A stretch of 64,000 nucleotides of DNA from Halomonas sp. Lineage in GTDB: Bacteria > Pseudomonadota > Gammaproteobacteria > Pseudomonadales > Halomonadaceae. Shown here piece after piece: positions 9,081 to 18,655 of this stretch (positions are counted from its first letter, which is position 1; every line of letters begins with the position of its first letter). Made by a program: the position numbers and the translations under genes. Under the pieces are notes generated by a model. It was given only the letters and a program-made list of their open reading frames with translations, did no database searches and had not been told where the DNA came from. The DNA lies in contig NZ_JAJUFQ010000007.1 in assembly GCF_029263665.1 (NCBI RefSeq), positions 1 through 64,000 on the forward strand, written 5' to 3'.

Positions 9081-10490
9081 ATGTCACTCACACTGATGTG
9101 GTTTCGTAGCGACTTGCGAGTGCATGACAACACCGCCCTGCATATGGCAGCACGCCGTGGCCCCGTCGTTGCCGTGTTTCTTCGCAGTATGGAACAGTGG
9201 CAACAGCACGGTCATGGCGCCAACAAGATCACCTTCTGGCTGCAAGGAGCCAATGCTCTGGGAAAGGCCTTGGCCGAGTACAACATTCCGCTTCTTCACC
9301 GCCATGTGCCAACCTTCGATGCCGCACCTGGCGCCTTGTTGGCACTGGCTGAAATGCTTGGCGCCACATCGCTCTATTTCAACCGCGAATACCCATGGAA
9401 TGAGTGGCAGCGCGACCAGGCTGTCATCAACTCCTTCCGTCACGCAGGCCTTGATGTGCAGTCCTTCAGAGACACCATTGCCTTCGAGCCGGGCGAGCTG
9501 ACCACAGGAAAGGGAGACTTTTATTCTGTCTTCACACCGTTCTCCCGAGCCTGGCATCGTAGTATTGAAGCATCTCGCCTCAACATGTTCGATGCGCCAG
9601 CATGTCAATCACTTGCCAGCATATCGGCCGACCCTGAACCTGAATTACCGGCCTTGAGCACTCATTCCGTTGCCACACAACAGTGGGTCTCGGGTGAGCA
9701 GGAAGCCTCTAACCATCTTCACCACTTCCTGAGCCAGCAGGTACATCGCTATGCCAGGGATAGAGATTTTCCCGGTATGTCTGGCACCAGTCTGCTTTCC
9801 CCCTATCTCAGCCTCGGCATGATCTCGTATCGCCAGTGCATGCAGGCAGCAATGGCGATGAATGAAGGCCTGCTTACGGAAGGAAACCCCGGACTTGCCA
9901 CCTGGGTCAAAGAGCTTATATGGCGCGAGTTCTACCAGCATGTCGCCTTTGGATTCCCGCGCGTCTGCAAGGGCCGTGCCTTCCAGCCACATACCGAGAT
10001 GCTGGCCTGGCGCAATGATCCAGAAGACTTTGCCGCATGGTGTGAAGGGCGCACAGGTTACCCCATCATCGACGCTGCCATGCGCCAACTGCGAGAGACG
10101 GGATGGATGCACAACCGCCTGCGCATGATCACCGCCATGTTCTTGACCAAGCACCTGCTGACAGACTGGCGCAAAGGCGAAGCCTTTTTCCTGCACCATC
10201 TCGTCGATGGCGACTTCGCTGCCAATAATGGCGGCTGGCAATGGGCAGCATCCACGGGTACCGATGCCGCGCCATATTTCCGCATTTTCAACCCAACGAC
10301 CCAGTCCAAGCGTTTCGATCCTGATGGCCAGTTCATTGGCCATTGGCTGCCTCAGCTTCGTGAACTACCGGCAAAACAGCGGCATGCTCCTGATCCCGCT
10401 CTTCTCTCGAGAGCCGAATACCCATTCCCGATTGTCGATCATCGAGCAGCTAGGCTACGCGCACTCGAGGCTTTCAAAGCCCTTTCCTAG
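9081..10490 (+). CDS. phrB: Deoxyribodipyrimidine photolyase (class I CPD photolyase)
   Basis: This enzyme repairs UV-induced cyclobutane pyrimidine dimers using blue light, FADH- and an antenna cofactor. The 469-residue product has the N-terminal photolyase domain (LMWFRSDLRVHDNTAL) and the FAD-binding C-terminal half with WVKELIWREFYQH, GRTGYPIIDAAMRQL, GWMHNR, and WQWAASTGTDAAPYFRIFNP. Key FAD-pocket and tryptophan-rich positions look intact, and length matches E. coli PhrB (472). AGGAACTCT precedes the ATG. The gene converges on the TIGR01777 gene at 10597; the light/B12-type MerR regulator at 12071 is a frequent neighbour of photolyases, but here it is read from a different unit. Confidence 0.97.
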   Translation: MSLTLMWFRSDLRVHDNTALHMAARRGPVVAVFLRSMEQWQQHGHGANKITFWLQGANALGKALAEYNIPLLHRHVPTFDAAPGALLALAEMLGATSLYFNREYPWNEWQRDQAVINSFRHAGLDVQSFRDTIAFEPGELTTGKGDFYSVFTPFSRAWHRSIEASRLNMFDAPACQSLASISADPEPELPALSTHSVATQQWVSGEQEASNHLHHFLSQQVHRYARDRDFPGMSGTSLLSPYLSLGMISYRQCMQAAMAMNEGLLTEGNPGLATWVKELIWREFYQHVAFGFPRVCKGRAFQPHTEMLAWRNDPEDFAAWCEGRTGYPIIDAAMRQLRETGWMHNRLRMITAMFLTKHLLTDWRKGEAFFLHHLVDGDFAANNGGWQWAASTGTDAAPYFRIFNPTTQSKRFDPDGQFIGHWLPQLRELPAKQRHAPDPALLSRAEYPFPIVDHRAARLRALEAFKALS

Positions 10491-10596
10491 CGCCAGACAC
10501 ATTCCAGACAGAAGTTCTTGGGGCAATTTCTCAGAACAGCTTTCGCCACGACAAGACGAAGACTGCCTTGCACCGTCATGGCCCGCTGAGGCGCCA

Positions 10597-11514
10597 TCAC
10601 CGGCCCATAATGTCATCAAGTGCTTCGTCCAGCGTCGGATAGCGAAATGCAAATCCTGCCTCCAGAAAACGCTTGGGCACCATACGCGCCCCGGTCAGCA
10701 ACAGGCATGACATTTCACCAAGGGCCATCTGCAGCACCACTTCGGGTACCGGCAACAAGGTTGGGCGATGCAGGTGGCTGCCCAATGCACGGGTAAATTG
10801 AGCATTGGTGACAGGATTCGGTGCACTGGCGTTGAATGCTCCTGACAGATCCTCCCGATTCAGCAGCATAACTATCATTTCGACCAGATCCTGTCGGTGG
10901 ATCCACGGCATGTAGTGCTCTCCGCGGCCCATGCGCCCTCCCAGCCCCAGGCGGAAGGCAGGCAACATGCGTTTCAGCATGCCACCATCCTTGTCCAGCA
11001 CCAGCCCTGTACGCAGAATGGCCAGACGCACGCCATGGGCCGTGACGCTCTGGGCAGCTTCCTCCCAGTGCCGGCACAGGCGATGAGCGAATTCATCGTG
11101 GGGTGGTGTCTCTTCATCGACCTCCGGTGCATCGCTACCTTCTGCCTGTGCACCATAGAATCCCATGGCTGAGCCTGATACCAGCACTGTCGGTGCCTGG
11201 GCGGTATGTTCCAGCTGCTCGCATAGCATCACCAGCTCACGGGTGGCATTGAGGCGGGAATCACACAGCACTTCCTTGTGCTGGACACTCCAGCGTTTAG
11301 CGGCTATCGGCTCTCCTGCAAGATTGACCAGGGCAGCGGGGGGACGAGTGACAAAATCCAGCGCACTGGTGCGGATATCCACTCCCTTGGGCAGACGTTT
11401 CCGAGCGGCTTCGGGTTTTCTGGATACCACCTGTATACTATGGCCACAGGCCTTCAAGTGGCGGCAAAGACTCTGGCCAACAAAGCCACTGCCCCCGGTT
11501 ATCAGAACCCTCAT
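10597..11514 (-). CDS. TIGR01777-family epimerase-like SDR protein (YfcH-like)
   Basis: This is an extended short-chain dehydrogenase-like protein of 305 residues. It opens with a Rossmann dinucleotide motif (MRVLITGGSGFVGQSL), has LVNLAGEPIAAKRW, LVSGSAMGFYG and a PWIHRQDLV segment, and ends in the DUF1731 C-terminal domain (GEMSCLLLTGARMVPKRFLE). The family is widespread and binds nucleotide, but the substrate is not established; E. coli YfcH is the usual reference. I placed the start at the ATG at 11514 because the Rossmann motif begins there; six extra in-frame codons lie upstream. It converges on phrB and is divergent from the chelatase gene at 11697. Confidence 0.9.
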   Translation of the reverse strand: MRVLITGGSGFVGQSLCRHLKACGHSIQVVSRKPEAARKRLPKGVDIRTSALDFVTRPPAALVNLAGEPIAAKRWSVQHKEVLCDSRLNATRELVMLCEQLEHTAQAPTVLVSGSAMGFYGAQAEGSDAPEVDEETPPHDEFAHRLCRHWEEAAQSVTAHGVRLAILRTGLVLDKDGGMLKRMLPAFRLGLGGRMGRGEHYMPWIHRQDLVEMIVMLLNREDLSGAFNASAPNPVTNAQFTRALGSHLHRPTLLPVPEVVLQMALGEMSCLLLTGARMVPKRFLEAGFAFRYPTLDEALDDIMGR

Positions 11515-11696
11515 GGAAATCTCCTTGTCCACTGTCTCGGCTAGCGTCCCACCTGCACTGCGTGGGTTTTGGAAATCGTCTTTCCCTTAGCCTAGTCCTG
11601 GTGGTCTGTCGTTGAAGCGAATGACCGCATTCCTTTGTTACCATGAAGCGAACGGCCTGTCCGATCCAGACAGACTGACACCTCAGGAATGCCGCC

Positions 11697-12074
11697 ATGT
11701 CCTACGCCCTGATTCTGCTCGCCCATGGTTCCAGCGATCCTCATTGGCGCGCCCCTTTCGAACGCTTCCGCGAAGCACTGGCTCCTCGGTTGAACACCCC
11801 GATCCGATTGGCCTATATGGAGATCAGCGAGCCCTCCCTGGAGAGCACCGTTGCCGAGTTGGTTGAGTCACAGGTCTCGCGCATCGAAGTACTGCCACTA
11901 TTCTTCGCTGCAGGCCGACATCTGCGTCATGATGTCCCCGCCCAGATTGCCGCCCTGCACACCGTTCACCCTGGGGTAGAAGTCACTTTGCTGGCTCCAG
12001 TCGGTGAGCACCCCGCCTTCATCGAGGCTCTCTCCTGTGCAGTAGCGGACCAGGTGGGAGAAAACCTGGCATGA
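11697..12074 (+). CDS. CbiX/SirB-type sirohydrochlorin chelatase, short form
   Basis: A 125-residue single-domain CbiX protein. These class II chelatases insert Co2+, Ni2+ or Fe2+ into sirohydrochlorin for cobalamin, F430 or siroheme synthesis. The metal-binding histidines are visible: His10 in LLAHGSSD and the pair in AAGRHLRHDVP, in front of the family's conserved aspartate-proline. The rest (LAYMEISEPSLEST) fits the fold. Its length matches the CbiXS short form, which works as a dimer. The stop codon overlaps the start of the MerR gene by four bases (ATGA), so the two are translationally coupled. No other tetrapyrrole gene is in the window, so the metal cannot be assigned. Confidence 0.88.
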   Translation: MSYALILLAHGSSDPHWRAPFERFREALAPRLNTPIRLAYMEISEPSLESTVAELVESQVSRIEVLPLFFAAGRHLRHDVPAQIAALHTVHPGVEVTLLAPVGEHPAFIEALSCAVADQVGENLA

Positions 12075-12982
12075 GCGACCCAGCATTATCCGCCGAGTTG
12101 CCGCTCTATCCCATTCGCGAAGTATCGCGCCTCACAGGCGTCAATGCGGTCACCCTGCGAGCCTGGGAGCGACGATATGGCTTGATTGAGCCTCGCCGTA
12201 CCCCCAAGGGGCATCGTCTCTACGCGCGCGAGGATATCGTGCGTATCGAACGTATTCTGAAATGGCTCAACCGTGGCGTTCCTGTCAGTCAGGTCAGAGC
12301 GCTACTGGAACAGCCAGAGCCTGCCGATTCCGCCCACTCCTCCTTGGGCAACTGGGCCAGCCAGCGCAAACAACTGCTGGCAGCGGTGGAAGCCCTGGAT
12401 ATGAATCAACTGGAACGCCTTTACCAGCAAGGGCTAGCGCTCTATCCGGTAACTACGGCTATCAGCGAACTATGGCAGCCAGTGGTCCAGGACCTGGAAG
12501 AGTCCTGGGGTCACCAGCCGGGAGCAGCATTGCAACGTCGCTGCCTGGAATCCTTCCTGCGTACTCGTATTGGTATCCGCCTGTTCCATGCCAACCAGGA
12601 TACTGCGGGTCCTGCACTGTTGATCGATACGCTGCCCGGCGATGATGGTCCACTCTGGTCCCTGATCATAGCCCTTGCAGCGAGTGATCGTGGGTATCGA
12701 GTACAACTCATGGATGCACCGTTGTCCCTCAGCGAGCTTCCTCTGGCAGTGGAACGGTTGGACAGTGACGCAGTCTTACTTTGTAGCGGCAAGGCAGAAC
12801 GTCCTGATATGATTCGTCGCCAGTTGCCACGTCTGGCCGATCAATTACCTATTCCGCTGGCCTTGTGCGGTCCTGTTGCACGTATTCGCAGCGGTGATTT
12901 GTCCGATAGCACAGTGGCTGTGCTGGGCGATGATATTCCCCTTGCACTGGATCGCCTGCGTCCTCTGGTCAAGGTATCTTGA
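12071..12982 (+). CDS. MerR-family regulator with CarH/MlrA-like C-terminal module, B12 motifs degenerate
   Basis: Residues about 12-80 are a MerR winged helix (IREVSRLTGVNAVTLRAWE, RRYGLIEPRRT, KGHRLY). Residues about 95-170 are a helical bundle like the cobalamin-cap domain of CarH/LitR, and about 185-300 form a Rossmann-like B12-binding fold. The cobalamin-ligating histidine expected in an E/D-x-H-x-x-G motif is missing: the aligned stretch reads DTLPGDDGPLW. The cap-domain EH motif is also replaced (QRRCLESFL after a retained SW). So it looks like the MlrA branch, which has the fold without the cofactor. It overlaps the chelatase gene by four bases. Nearby phrB makes a light- or stress-related regulon plausible but unproven. 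Confidence 0.85.
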   Translation: MSDPALSAELPLYPIREVSRLTGVNAVTLRAWERRYGLIEPRRTPKGHRLYAREDIVRIERILKWLNRGVPVSQVRALLEQPEPADSAHSSLGNWASQRKQLLAAVEALDMNQLERLYQQGLALYPVTTAISELWQPVVQDLEESWGHQPGAALQRRCLESFLRTRIGIRLFHANQDTAGPALLIDTLPGDDGPLWSLIIALAASDRGYRVQLMDAPLSLSELPLAVERLDSDAVLLCSGKAERPDMIRRQLPRLADQLPIPLALCGPVARIRSGDLSDSTVAVLGDDIPLALDRLRPLVKVS

Positions 12983-13109
12983 ATGCCAGTATAGATCTCT
13001 TGAACGACCGTGACGTGCATTCATCCTGTGTGGACAGTAGACTAGACAGGCCGCGCTGCGGCAGGTTGCCGTGCGCGGCGTACATCACTTCGACTTTCGG
13101 AACGACCCT

Positions 13110-13625
13110 GTGACCAAGCAACACTCCTTTGATCGCGATGAACTGCTGGCTTGCAGCCGCGGTGAGCTGTTCGGCCCGGGCAATGCCCAGCTGCCGGCCC
13201 CCAACATGCTGATGCTCGACCGCATCACGCGTATCCACGAAGAAGGTGGAGAGTACGGCAAGGGTGAACTGATCGCCGAACTCGACATCTGCCCTGACCT
13301 CTGGTTCTTCGATTGCCATTTCCCGGGCGATCCTGTCATGCCTGGCTGCCTGGGCCTCGATGCCATGTGGCAACTGGTAGGGTTCTATCTTGGCTGGCTC
13401 GGCCATCCCGGCAGGGGCCGCGCCCTCGGCTGTGGCGAGGTCAAGTTCAGTGGCCAGATTCTGCCTGAAGCCAAGAAAGTCACCTATCGTATCAATATCA
13501 AGCGCGTCATCAGCCGCCGCCTGATTCTGGGCATCGCGGACGGTACTCTCTCCGTTGATGGCCGCGACATCTATCAGGCCAACGATTTGCGAGTCGGCCT
13601 GTTCACCTCCACCGCGAATTTCTGA
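13110..13625 (+). CDS. fabA: 3-hydroxydecanoyl-[ACP] dehydratase/isomerase FabA
   Basis: FabA dehydrates 3-hydroxyacyl-ACP and isomerises trans-2- to cis-3-decenoyl-ACP, the branch point to unsaturated fatty acids. The hot-dog-fold protein is 171 residues from the GTG at 13110 (E. coli 172). Active-site His and Asp are in [36 protein letters not shown] and [11 protein letters not shown] are all present. I chose this GTG because the family N terminus begins here ([13 protein letters not shown]); another GTG at 13071 would add 13 atypical residues. Only a weak GGAAC lies upstream. fabB follows after 13 bases, the usual fabAB operon. Confidence 0.97.
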   Translation: MTKQHSFDRDELLACSRGELFGPGNAQLPAPNMLMLDRITRIHEEGGEYGKGELIAELDICPDLWFFDCHFPGDPVMPGCLGLDAMWQLVGFYLGWLGHPGRGRALGCGEVKFSGQILPEAKKVTYRINIKRVISRRLILGIADGTLSVDGRDIYQANDLRVGLFTSTANF

Positions 13626-13638
13626 TCAGGAGGCTTCC

Positions 13639-14856
13639 ATGCGACGAGTGGTAGTCACCGGCCTGGGCATTGTGTCCTGCCTGGGCAACGACCAGCAGCA
13701 AGTCCTCGAGGCTCTCAAGAACGGCCGCTCCGGCATTCGTTTCAAGGAAGAGTACGCTGAACGAGGTTTCCGCAGTCATGTGGCGGGCTCCGTGGATATC
13801 GATCTGGATGCCCTGGTCGACCGCAAGTTGCGTCGCTTCATGGGTGATGCAGCAGCTTACGCCTACGTTGCCATGGCTCAGGCCATTGAAGACTCCGGCC
13901 TGTCGCCGGAGCAGGTATCCAACGAGCGTACTGGACTGATCGCCGGCTCCGGCGGTGCATCCAGTGCCAACCAGGTCGAAGCCGCCGATGTGATGCGTGA
14001 AAAAGGTCTGCGCCGCGTAGGCCCCTACCGTGTCACGAGGACCATGGGCAGCACGGTTTCCGCCTGTCTGGCCACCCCGTTCCAGATCAAGGGCGTCAAC
14101 TACTCCATCTCTTCTGCGTGCGCGACTTCAGCTCACTGCATCGGCAACGCCATGGAGCAGATCCAACTAGGCAAGCAGGACATTGTGTTCGCCGGTGGTG
14201 GCGAGGAAGAGCACTGGACACTGTCCTGTCTGTTCGATGCCATGGGCGCGCTGTCCACCAGCTACAACGATGCCCCAGCAACCGCATCTCGCCCCTATGA
14301 CACCAGCCGCGACGGCTTTGTCATCGCTGGCGGTGGCGGCATGCTGGTGCTTGAGGAGCTGGAGCATGCCCGAGCCCGTGGCGCGAAGATCTATGCTGAG
14401 GTCGTGGGCTATGGTGCGACTTCCGACGGCAAGGACATGGTAGCCCCGTCCGGCGAAGGTGCCGTGCGCTGCATGCGTCAGGCACTGTCGACCGTCGATG
14501 GCGGTATCGACTACGTCAACACTCATGGCACTTCCACTCCCGTCGGTGATGTGGCTGAACTCAAGGCCATTCGCGAAGTGTTCGGCGATACCACTCCCGC
14601 GATGAGCTCCACCAAGTCCTTGACCGGACACTCGCTGGGAGCCACTGGGGTGCAGGAAGCGATCTACTCCTTGCTGATGATGAAGAACAACTTCATCGCG
14701 GCATCTGCCAACATCAAGGAGCTTGACGAGCAGGCTGCTGGTTTCGATATCGTCATCGAGACCCGCGAAGGTGTGCAACTGGACCGGGTGCTGTCCAACA
14801 GCTTCGGCTTCGGCGGAACCAACGCCTGCCTGGTGATGCAACGTTACGAGGGCTGA
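13639..14856 (+). CDS. fabB: 3-oxoacyl-[ACP] synthase I FabB
   Basis: FabB condenses malonyl-ACP with acyl-ACP and is needed to extend cis-3-decenoyl-ACP made by FabA. The 405-residue product (E. coli 406) starts [17 protein letters not shown] after a strong AGGAGG. The catalytic triad is intact: Cys in [15 protein letters not shown], His in [11 protein letters not shown] and His in [13 protein letters not shown], followed by the glycine-rich GFGGTN near the C terminus. An in-frame start 84 bases upstream lies inside fabA and is rejected. Cotranscribed with fabA; a strong hairpin terminator lies 28 bases after the stop. Confidence 0.98.
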   Translation: MRRVVVTGLGIVSCLGNDQQQVLEALKNGRSGIRFKEEYAERGFRSHVAGSVDIDLDALVDRKLRRFMGDAAAYAYVAMAQAIEDSGLSPEQVSNERTGLIAGSGGASSANQVEAADVMREKGLRRVGPYRVTRTMGSTVSACLATPFQIKGVNYSISSACATSAHCIGNAMEQIQLGKQDIVFAGGGEEEHWTLSCLFDAMGALSTSYNDAPATASRPYDTSRDGFVIAGGGGMLVLEELEHARARGAKIYAEVVGYGATSDGKDMVAPSGEGAVRCMRQALSTVDGGIDYVNTHGTSTPVGDVAELKAIREVFGDTTPAMSSTKSLTGHSLGATGVQEAIYSLLMMKNNFIAASANIKELDEQAAGFDIVIETREGVQLDRVLSNSFGFGGTNACLVMQRYEG

Positions 14857-14884
14857 TAGCCCTCAAGCGTTGCCCCACCGCAAT

Positions 14885-14923
14885 GAAAACGGCGCCCCGC
14901 TCTTTTGCAGGGGCGCCGTTTTC
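14885..14923 (+). terminator. Rho-independent terminator after fabB, possibly bidirectional
   Basis: GAAAACGGCGCCCC (14885-14898) pairs perfectly with GGGGCGCCGTTTTC (14910-14923) over a 11-nt loop, followed by ATTTTCC. The A-rich left arm reads as a T-rich tail on the other strand, so it may also end the acyltransferase transcript arriving from the right. Confidence 0.85.
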
Positions 14924-14964
14924 ATTTTCCAGCCCGGACTGGCATCCATGTCACGGATTCGGGA

Positions 14965-15723
14965 TCAGGACGCCACTCTTGTCCTGGAATGAGGCTCCAT
15001 GGGGGGACGCGGCACACGCGAGACCTCGCTCAAGCGGGCCTCTATCCAGGCTTCAGTCTCGACCAGAACATCCTCCGGGCTGCGCCCCTCGGTCACAATA
15101 GGCTCGCCCACTACCAGGCTGATGGTGCCTGGTTTCTTGATCCAGTGGCGTCCTGGCCAGCATTCTCCAGCATTATGGGCAACAGGCACGACTGGCAAGC
15201 CCGCACGACAGGCAATCACCGTCCCACTCTTGTTGTAACGCCGCCGCTGGCCGGGATCGACACGGGTCCCCTCAGGAAAGATCAACACCGACAGCCCTTC
15301 CTGGAGTCGCTGCCCCCCTTGGACCAACACCTGCTTCATGGCCCGAGCCGGTTTGGAACGATCAAGCGCAATAGGGTGAAGCAGACGCAACCCCCAGCCA
15401 AACAGGGGGATATTCAGTAGTTCCTTTTTCAGCACCGTACAGACAGGTGGCTTGATCAGCTGCAGATAGACCGTCTCCCATTCGCACTGGTGGTTGGACA
15501 GGATAACCACAGGTCCGGCGGGCAGGTTCTCTCGCCCGCTAATCTCGTAACGCACCCCGCAGGCGATGCGAAACCAGGCGATGATGAAATGGTTGTAGAG
15601 ATTGAGCAGGCGGTAGCGCGAACGCAAGGGCAAGAAAGGAGCTGGCGGCAGGAACAATACGCCACAGACCAGCATCGCGAGAAAGTAACCGATATAAAAA
15701 ATGATGCTGCGTATCAGATTCAT
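14965..15723 (-). CDS. Lysophospholipid acyltransferase, PlsC family (1-acyl-glycerol-3-phosphate acyltransferase)
   Basis: A 252-residue membrane-bound PlsC/LPLAT protein with a hydrophobic N terminus (IIFYIGYFLAMLVCGVLFL). It transfers an acyl chain to lysophosphatidate or a related lysolipid in the inner membrane. The catalytic box is NHQCEWE, an H-x4-E form in place of the common H-x4-D; this variant is typical of one branch of the family. The other blocks are there: VLKKELLNIPLFGW, ALDRSK, FPEGTR and LPVVPVAHNAG. The C-terminal 20 residues are Pro/Arg-rich. Its start overlaps the stop of the upstream RmlD-like gene by four bases, so they are coupled. It converges on fabB, giving a small lipid-synthesis neighbourhood. 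Confidence 0.92.
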   Translation of the reverse strand: MNLIRSIIFYIGYFLAMLVCGVLFLPPAPFLPLRSRYRLLNLYNHFIIAWFRIACGVRYEISGRENLPAGPVVILSNHQCEWETVYLQLIKPPVCTVLKKELLNIPLFGWGLRLLHPIALDRSKPARAMKQVLVQGGQRLQEGLSVLIFPEGTRVDPGQRRRYNKSGTVIACRAGLPVVPVAHNAGECWPGRHWIKKPGTISLVVGEPIVTEGRSPEDVLVETEAWIEARLSEVSRVPRPPMEPHSRTRVAS

Positions 15724-16625
15724 GCAGGGCTTTTTCCTTCGTCCGTAGGCTCATCCGTTGAGATGTCGTCTTCCTGGGCACGGCACCATAGGTCCAGCAT
15801 CCGCCCAACCTCCAGACGCCAGGGTTTCTGGTGCACACCAAACACGTCCAGCACCCGACGGCAGTTCAACACTCGACGCAGCGGCTGATCGTGATGATGG
15901 CTGAGCGCCTTGACCTCTCCTAGCGCAATGTCCTGTCCTCTACCTTCCAGACAGGTGCTCAGTTGGGTTCGCACATTGGAAACGAAGGTATAAGCACTGA
16001 CTGGCTCTACTCCAGCCAGATGATAACTCCCCCAGGCATCAGCACCATTGGCCTGCTGATGCAACATGCCAATCAGTGCCATCGCCACGGAGTCTGCTGA
16101 CGTCGGGCACAGAATCACATCGGCCTCAGCGCGCACCATGCCGCCCGCCACCAGGGTATCTACCAGCTCGCTCAGCCAGGCATGACTGCCCTCAAGTGCG
16201 AATAACGGTCCGAGGCGAACAATCAGATGATGTGGCAACTCTGCCCGAATCCGGTCACCGACCTCAACTAACCGACGCAACCCCTCATCGCGGGGCGCAG
16301 GCACGACATGCTCATCTATGGGCGATACATGACCATCCTCATATAGCTGGTCTGACACGCACCACACCAATGGCACCCCAGCCTCTCCACAGGCTTCCAT
16401 GCAAGCGGTAACGGCATCGGCATGTTCCCCGACAGCGGCGGGCGGCACACTGAAGGGACGCGACAACGGTGGAATGATCAGCGCATCAGGCTCCAGCTCT
16501 TCCAGCGTCTCACGGGTCACTCGATTGGAAGGCTGAATGACCAACTGTGTATCACTACGCCGGCTGCTGGCACGCACCAGCGCCAGTGACAAGCAATGAC
16601 CGGCATCTAGAATCAGCAGCTTCAC
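15720..16625 (-). CDS. Degenerate RmlD-like sugar-nucleotide reductase-fold protein
   Basis: A 301-residue protein with weak likeness to RmlD/dTDP-4-dehydrorhamnose reductases: an N-terminal Rossmann-like strand (MKLLILDAG), a SDQLYEDG segment where RmlD has the S-T-D-Y-V-F-D-G block, and VRLGPLFALEGSHAW like the RmlD V-R-x-x-W-L-Y stretch. The glycine-rich nucleotide motif is absent (DAGHCLSLAL) and I see no Y-x-x-x-K, so catalysis by the classical mechanism is doubtful. It heads a two-gene unit with the acyltransferase (four-base overlap), suggesting an envelope or lipid role by context only. Family call moderate, function unknown. Confidence 0.7.
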   Translation of the reverse strand: MKLLILDAGHCLSLALVRASSRRSDTQLVIQPSNRVTRETLEELEPDALIIPPLSRPFSVPPAAVGEHADAVTACMEACGEAGVPLVWCVSDQLYEDGHVSPIDEHVVPAPRDEGLRRLVEVGDRIRAELPHHLIVRLGPLFALEGSHAWLSELVDTLVAGGMVRAEADVILCPTSADSVAMALIGMLHQQANGADAWGSYHLAGVEPVSAYTFVSNVRTQLSTCLEGRGQDIALGEVKALSHHHDQPLRRVLNCRRVLDVFGVHQKPWRLEVGRMLDLWCRAQEDDISTDEPTDEGKSPA

Positions 16626-16767
16626 GACGACTCCTCGTCCTGAGGGGAGAGACCCGGAACTCCGTCAGTCCTGTCAATCCTCTGCCCCTGGCGTTATGAC
16701 CGACACTCTGCCCATTTCATCTCCGCCAAGGAGAGAGAAGCAGAACAGAGCGTCAAAGGGCCATATT
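16626..16767. other. Short spacer, no feature seen
   Basis: This 142-bp gap lies between the RmlD-like gene and the end of the Gfo/Idh/MocA gene, both on the minus strand. It should contain the promoter of the RmlD-like/acyltransferase unit; I found no convincing -35/-10 pair or terminator hairpin. Confidence 0.4.
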
Positions 16768-17829
16768 CTACACCAAGACGTCGCCATGCAGAGTACAAGC
16801 CGTATCACCTGCATCAGCCTCGAAACAGGCATCCAGCACTTCCTGCAATTCTGCACCACGAGCAAAGTCCGGCGCATCATTGACACCATGCATGATACTG
16901 GCAACGAAGCGCTGATAAATCGACGGTGTGGCAGGTGCTTCCACCTCGGTCCAACGCGATGTGTGCACATCCTCGCCCAGGCACACATCAAGGTGATCCC
17001 AGGCTTTGTCCAGGTCCAGACGCAGCGCACCACGGTCGCCATGAATGCTTAGTGCTACCGTGTTCTGATGTCCGGTCGCCCAGCGCGTAGCCTGAATGCA
17101 GCCCAATGCACCACCATCGAACTCCACCGTCATCACCGCACTGTCATTGGCGTCCAGTACATAGTCACCGATCCGGTTGTCAGGTGCTTTGTCGAAACAT
17201 TTCAGGCGACAGTTCACCCTGGAGATATTGCCAACCGGGAAGCTGGCAAAATCGAGGATATGGACCCCCACGTCTCCCAATACCCCTTTGCTGCCATGGG
17301 CCTGGGACAGGCGCCACAGCCACTGGGGGTCCTTGTCCCAGCGCCCCCAGGCATGGCTGACCAGCCAGCTCTGGGAGTAGCGGGCATCGACGTGCATGAT
17401 CCTGCCTAGTGCTCCCGAGTTCACCAGCTCTCGTGCTTTATGCAAGGCTGGTGCATCTCGATAACTCAGGTTGATCATGTTGATCACGCCAGCCTGACGA
17501 GCGGCCTCTGCCATCTCTTGAGCATCTGCAGCATTGGTTGCCAGTGGTTTCTCGCACAGTACGTGCTTGCCAGCGGCGATGGCGGCCAAGGATGTCGCTT
17601 TATGGACACCATCGGGAGTGACGTTACTGATCGCCTGGATATCTTCGCGTGCCAACATCTCGATGAGATCATCATGGACATCAGCGATACTATGCTGATG
17701 CGCAAAATCACGCGCCTTGGCCGCATCCAGATCGCATACTGCCACAATCTCCACATTGTCCATGGCATTGAACTGGCGAGCATGTTCCGCCGCCATGCCA
17801 CCAGCCCCAAGAATCGCCAGACGTATCAT
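16768..17829 (-). CDS. Gfo/Idh/MocA-family NAD(P)-dependent oxidoreductase
   Basis: A 353-residue dehydrogenase of the glucose-fructose oxidoreductase/inositol dehydrogenase family, which oxidises or reduces hydroxyls of sugars and polyols. The N-terminal Rossmann domain starts [18 protein letters not shown] and includes CDLDAAKA. The C-E-K-P signature is visible in [18 protein letters not shown]; the C-terminal alpha/beta domain has [24 protein letters not shown] (active-site Asp and His) and [12 protein letters not shown]. Its first four bases overlap the stop of the ThuA gene, so it is the second gene of a coupled pair. The substrate cannot be read from the sequence; the ThuA partner suggests a sugar or keto-sugar. 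Confidence 0.93.
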   Translation of the reverse strand: MIRLAILGAGGMAAEHARQFNAMDNVEIVAVCDLDAAKARDFAHQHSIADVHDDLIEMLAREDIQAISNVTPDGVHKATSLAAIAAGKHVLCEKPLATNAADAQEMAEAARQAGVINMINLSYRDAPALHKARELVNSGALGRIMHVDARYSQSWLVSHAWGRWDKDPQWLWRLSQAHGSKGVLGDVGVHILDFASFPVGNISRVNCRLKCFDKAPDNRIGDYVLDANDSAVMTVEFDGGALGCIQATRWATGHQNTVALSIHGDRGALRLDLDKAWDHLDVCLGEDVHTSRWTEVEAPATPSIYQRFVASIMHGVNDAPDFARGAELQEVLDACFEADAGDTACTLHGDVLV

Positions 17830-18605
17830 CGGAAGCCCTCCTCACCCGGCTTGTGCAGGCTTTCACCTTTGACCTCAACTGGGTTGGGGGCCTGGTCCGG
17901 CGGTACATTAGGGCAACTATCCACCCAGCGCGATCCCTCGGGGCGCAGCCAGTGAACCGCATTACGCAATACCCGCCGCACTTTTGCATCGTAATAAATG
18001 GGGTAGGTCTCATGGCCTGGTCGGAAATAGAAGACCTTGCCGTTGCCACGCTTGTAGGTCAGCCCTGAGCGAAACACCTCTCCGCCCTCAAAGGCACTGA
18101 TGAAGACAACCTCATCCGGGTTGGGTACGGCAAAGGGCTCGCCGTACATTTCGGTATGAGGCAGCTCGATATAGTCCCCCACTCCCTGGGCAATGGGGTG
18201 CCCTGGATTGACCACCCACAATCTTTCTCGCTCACCGGCCTCGCGCCATTTCAGCGAGCAGGTGGTACCCATCAGACGCTTGAAGATCTTCGAATAATGG
18301 CCGGAATGCAGCACCATCAGGCCCATACCTTCCAACACCCTCTTCTGCACTCGATCGACGATTTCGTCGCTCACCTGGCCATGTGCGGCATGTCCCCACC
18401 AGGTCAATACATCCGTGTTTTCCAGCACGTCTTCGCTGAGCCCATGCTCTGGCTCCTGAAGCGTGGCGGTACGCGCCTCGATGGCATCATCCTCGTTGAG
18501 CGCTTCGGCAATACACGCATGCATTCCCTCTGGATACAGGCGGGCCACGATATCATTCGTCTGTTCGTGGACATTCTCACCCCATACTGTCACTCGTAGC
18601 GTCAT
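17826..18605 (-). CDS. ThuA-domain protein (trehalose-utilisation family, amidotransferase-like fold)
   Basis: A 259-residue ThuA-like protein. The family has a class I glutamine-amidotransferase-like fold and is linked to uptake and use of trehalose and related disaccharides in rhizobia, probably acting on 3-keto-sugars. Visible blocks: [43 protein letters not shown] and the sugar-binding-like [17 protein letters not shown]. The ATG at 18605 is preceded by AAGGAG at good spacing; a longer in-frame start would put the operators inside the coding region, so I reject it. It is the promoter-proximal gene of the pair with the Gfo/Idh/MocA enzyme. Two tandem LacI-type palindromes lie 51-83 bases upstream of its start. 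Confidence 0.92.
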   Translation of the reverse strand: MTLRVTVWGENVHEQTNDIVARLYPEGMHACIAEALNEDDAIEARTATLQEPEHGLSEDVLENTDVLTWWGHAAHGQVSDEIVDRVQKRVLEGMGLMVLHSGHYSKIFKRLMGTTCSLKWREAGERERLWVVNPGHPIAQGVGDYIELPHTEMYGEPFAVPNPDEVVFISAFEGGEVFRSGLTYKRGNGKVFYFRPGHETYPIYYDAKVRRVLRNAVHWLRPEGSRWVDSCPNVPPDQAPNPVEVKGESLHKPGEEGFR

Positions 18606-18655
18606 TGGCTTGACTCCTTGGAGGCTTGACATTGTGCATATCAACGGAGCAAAAC

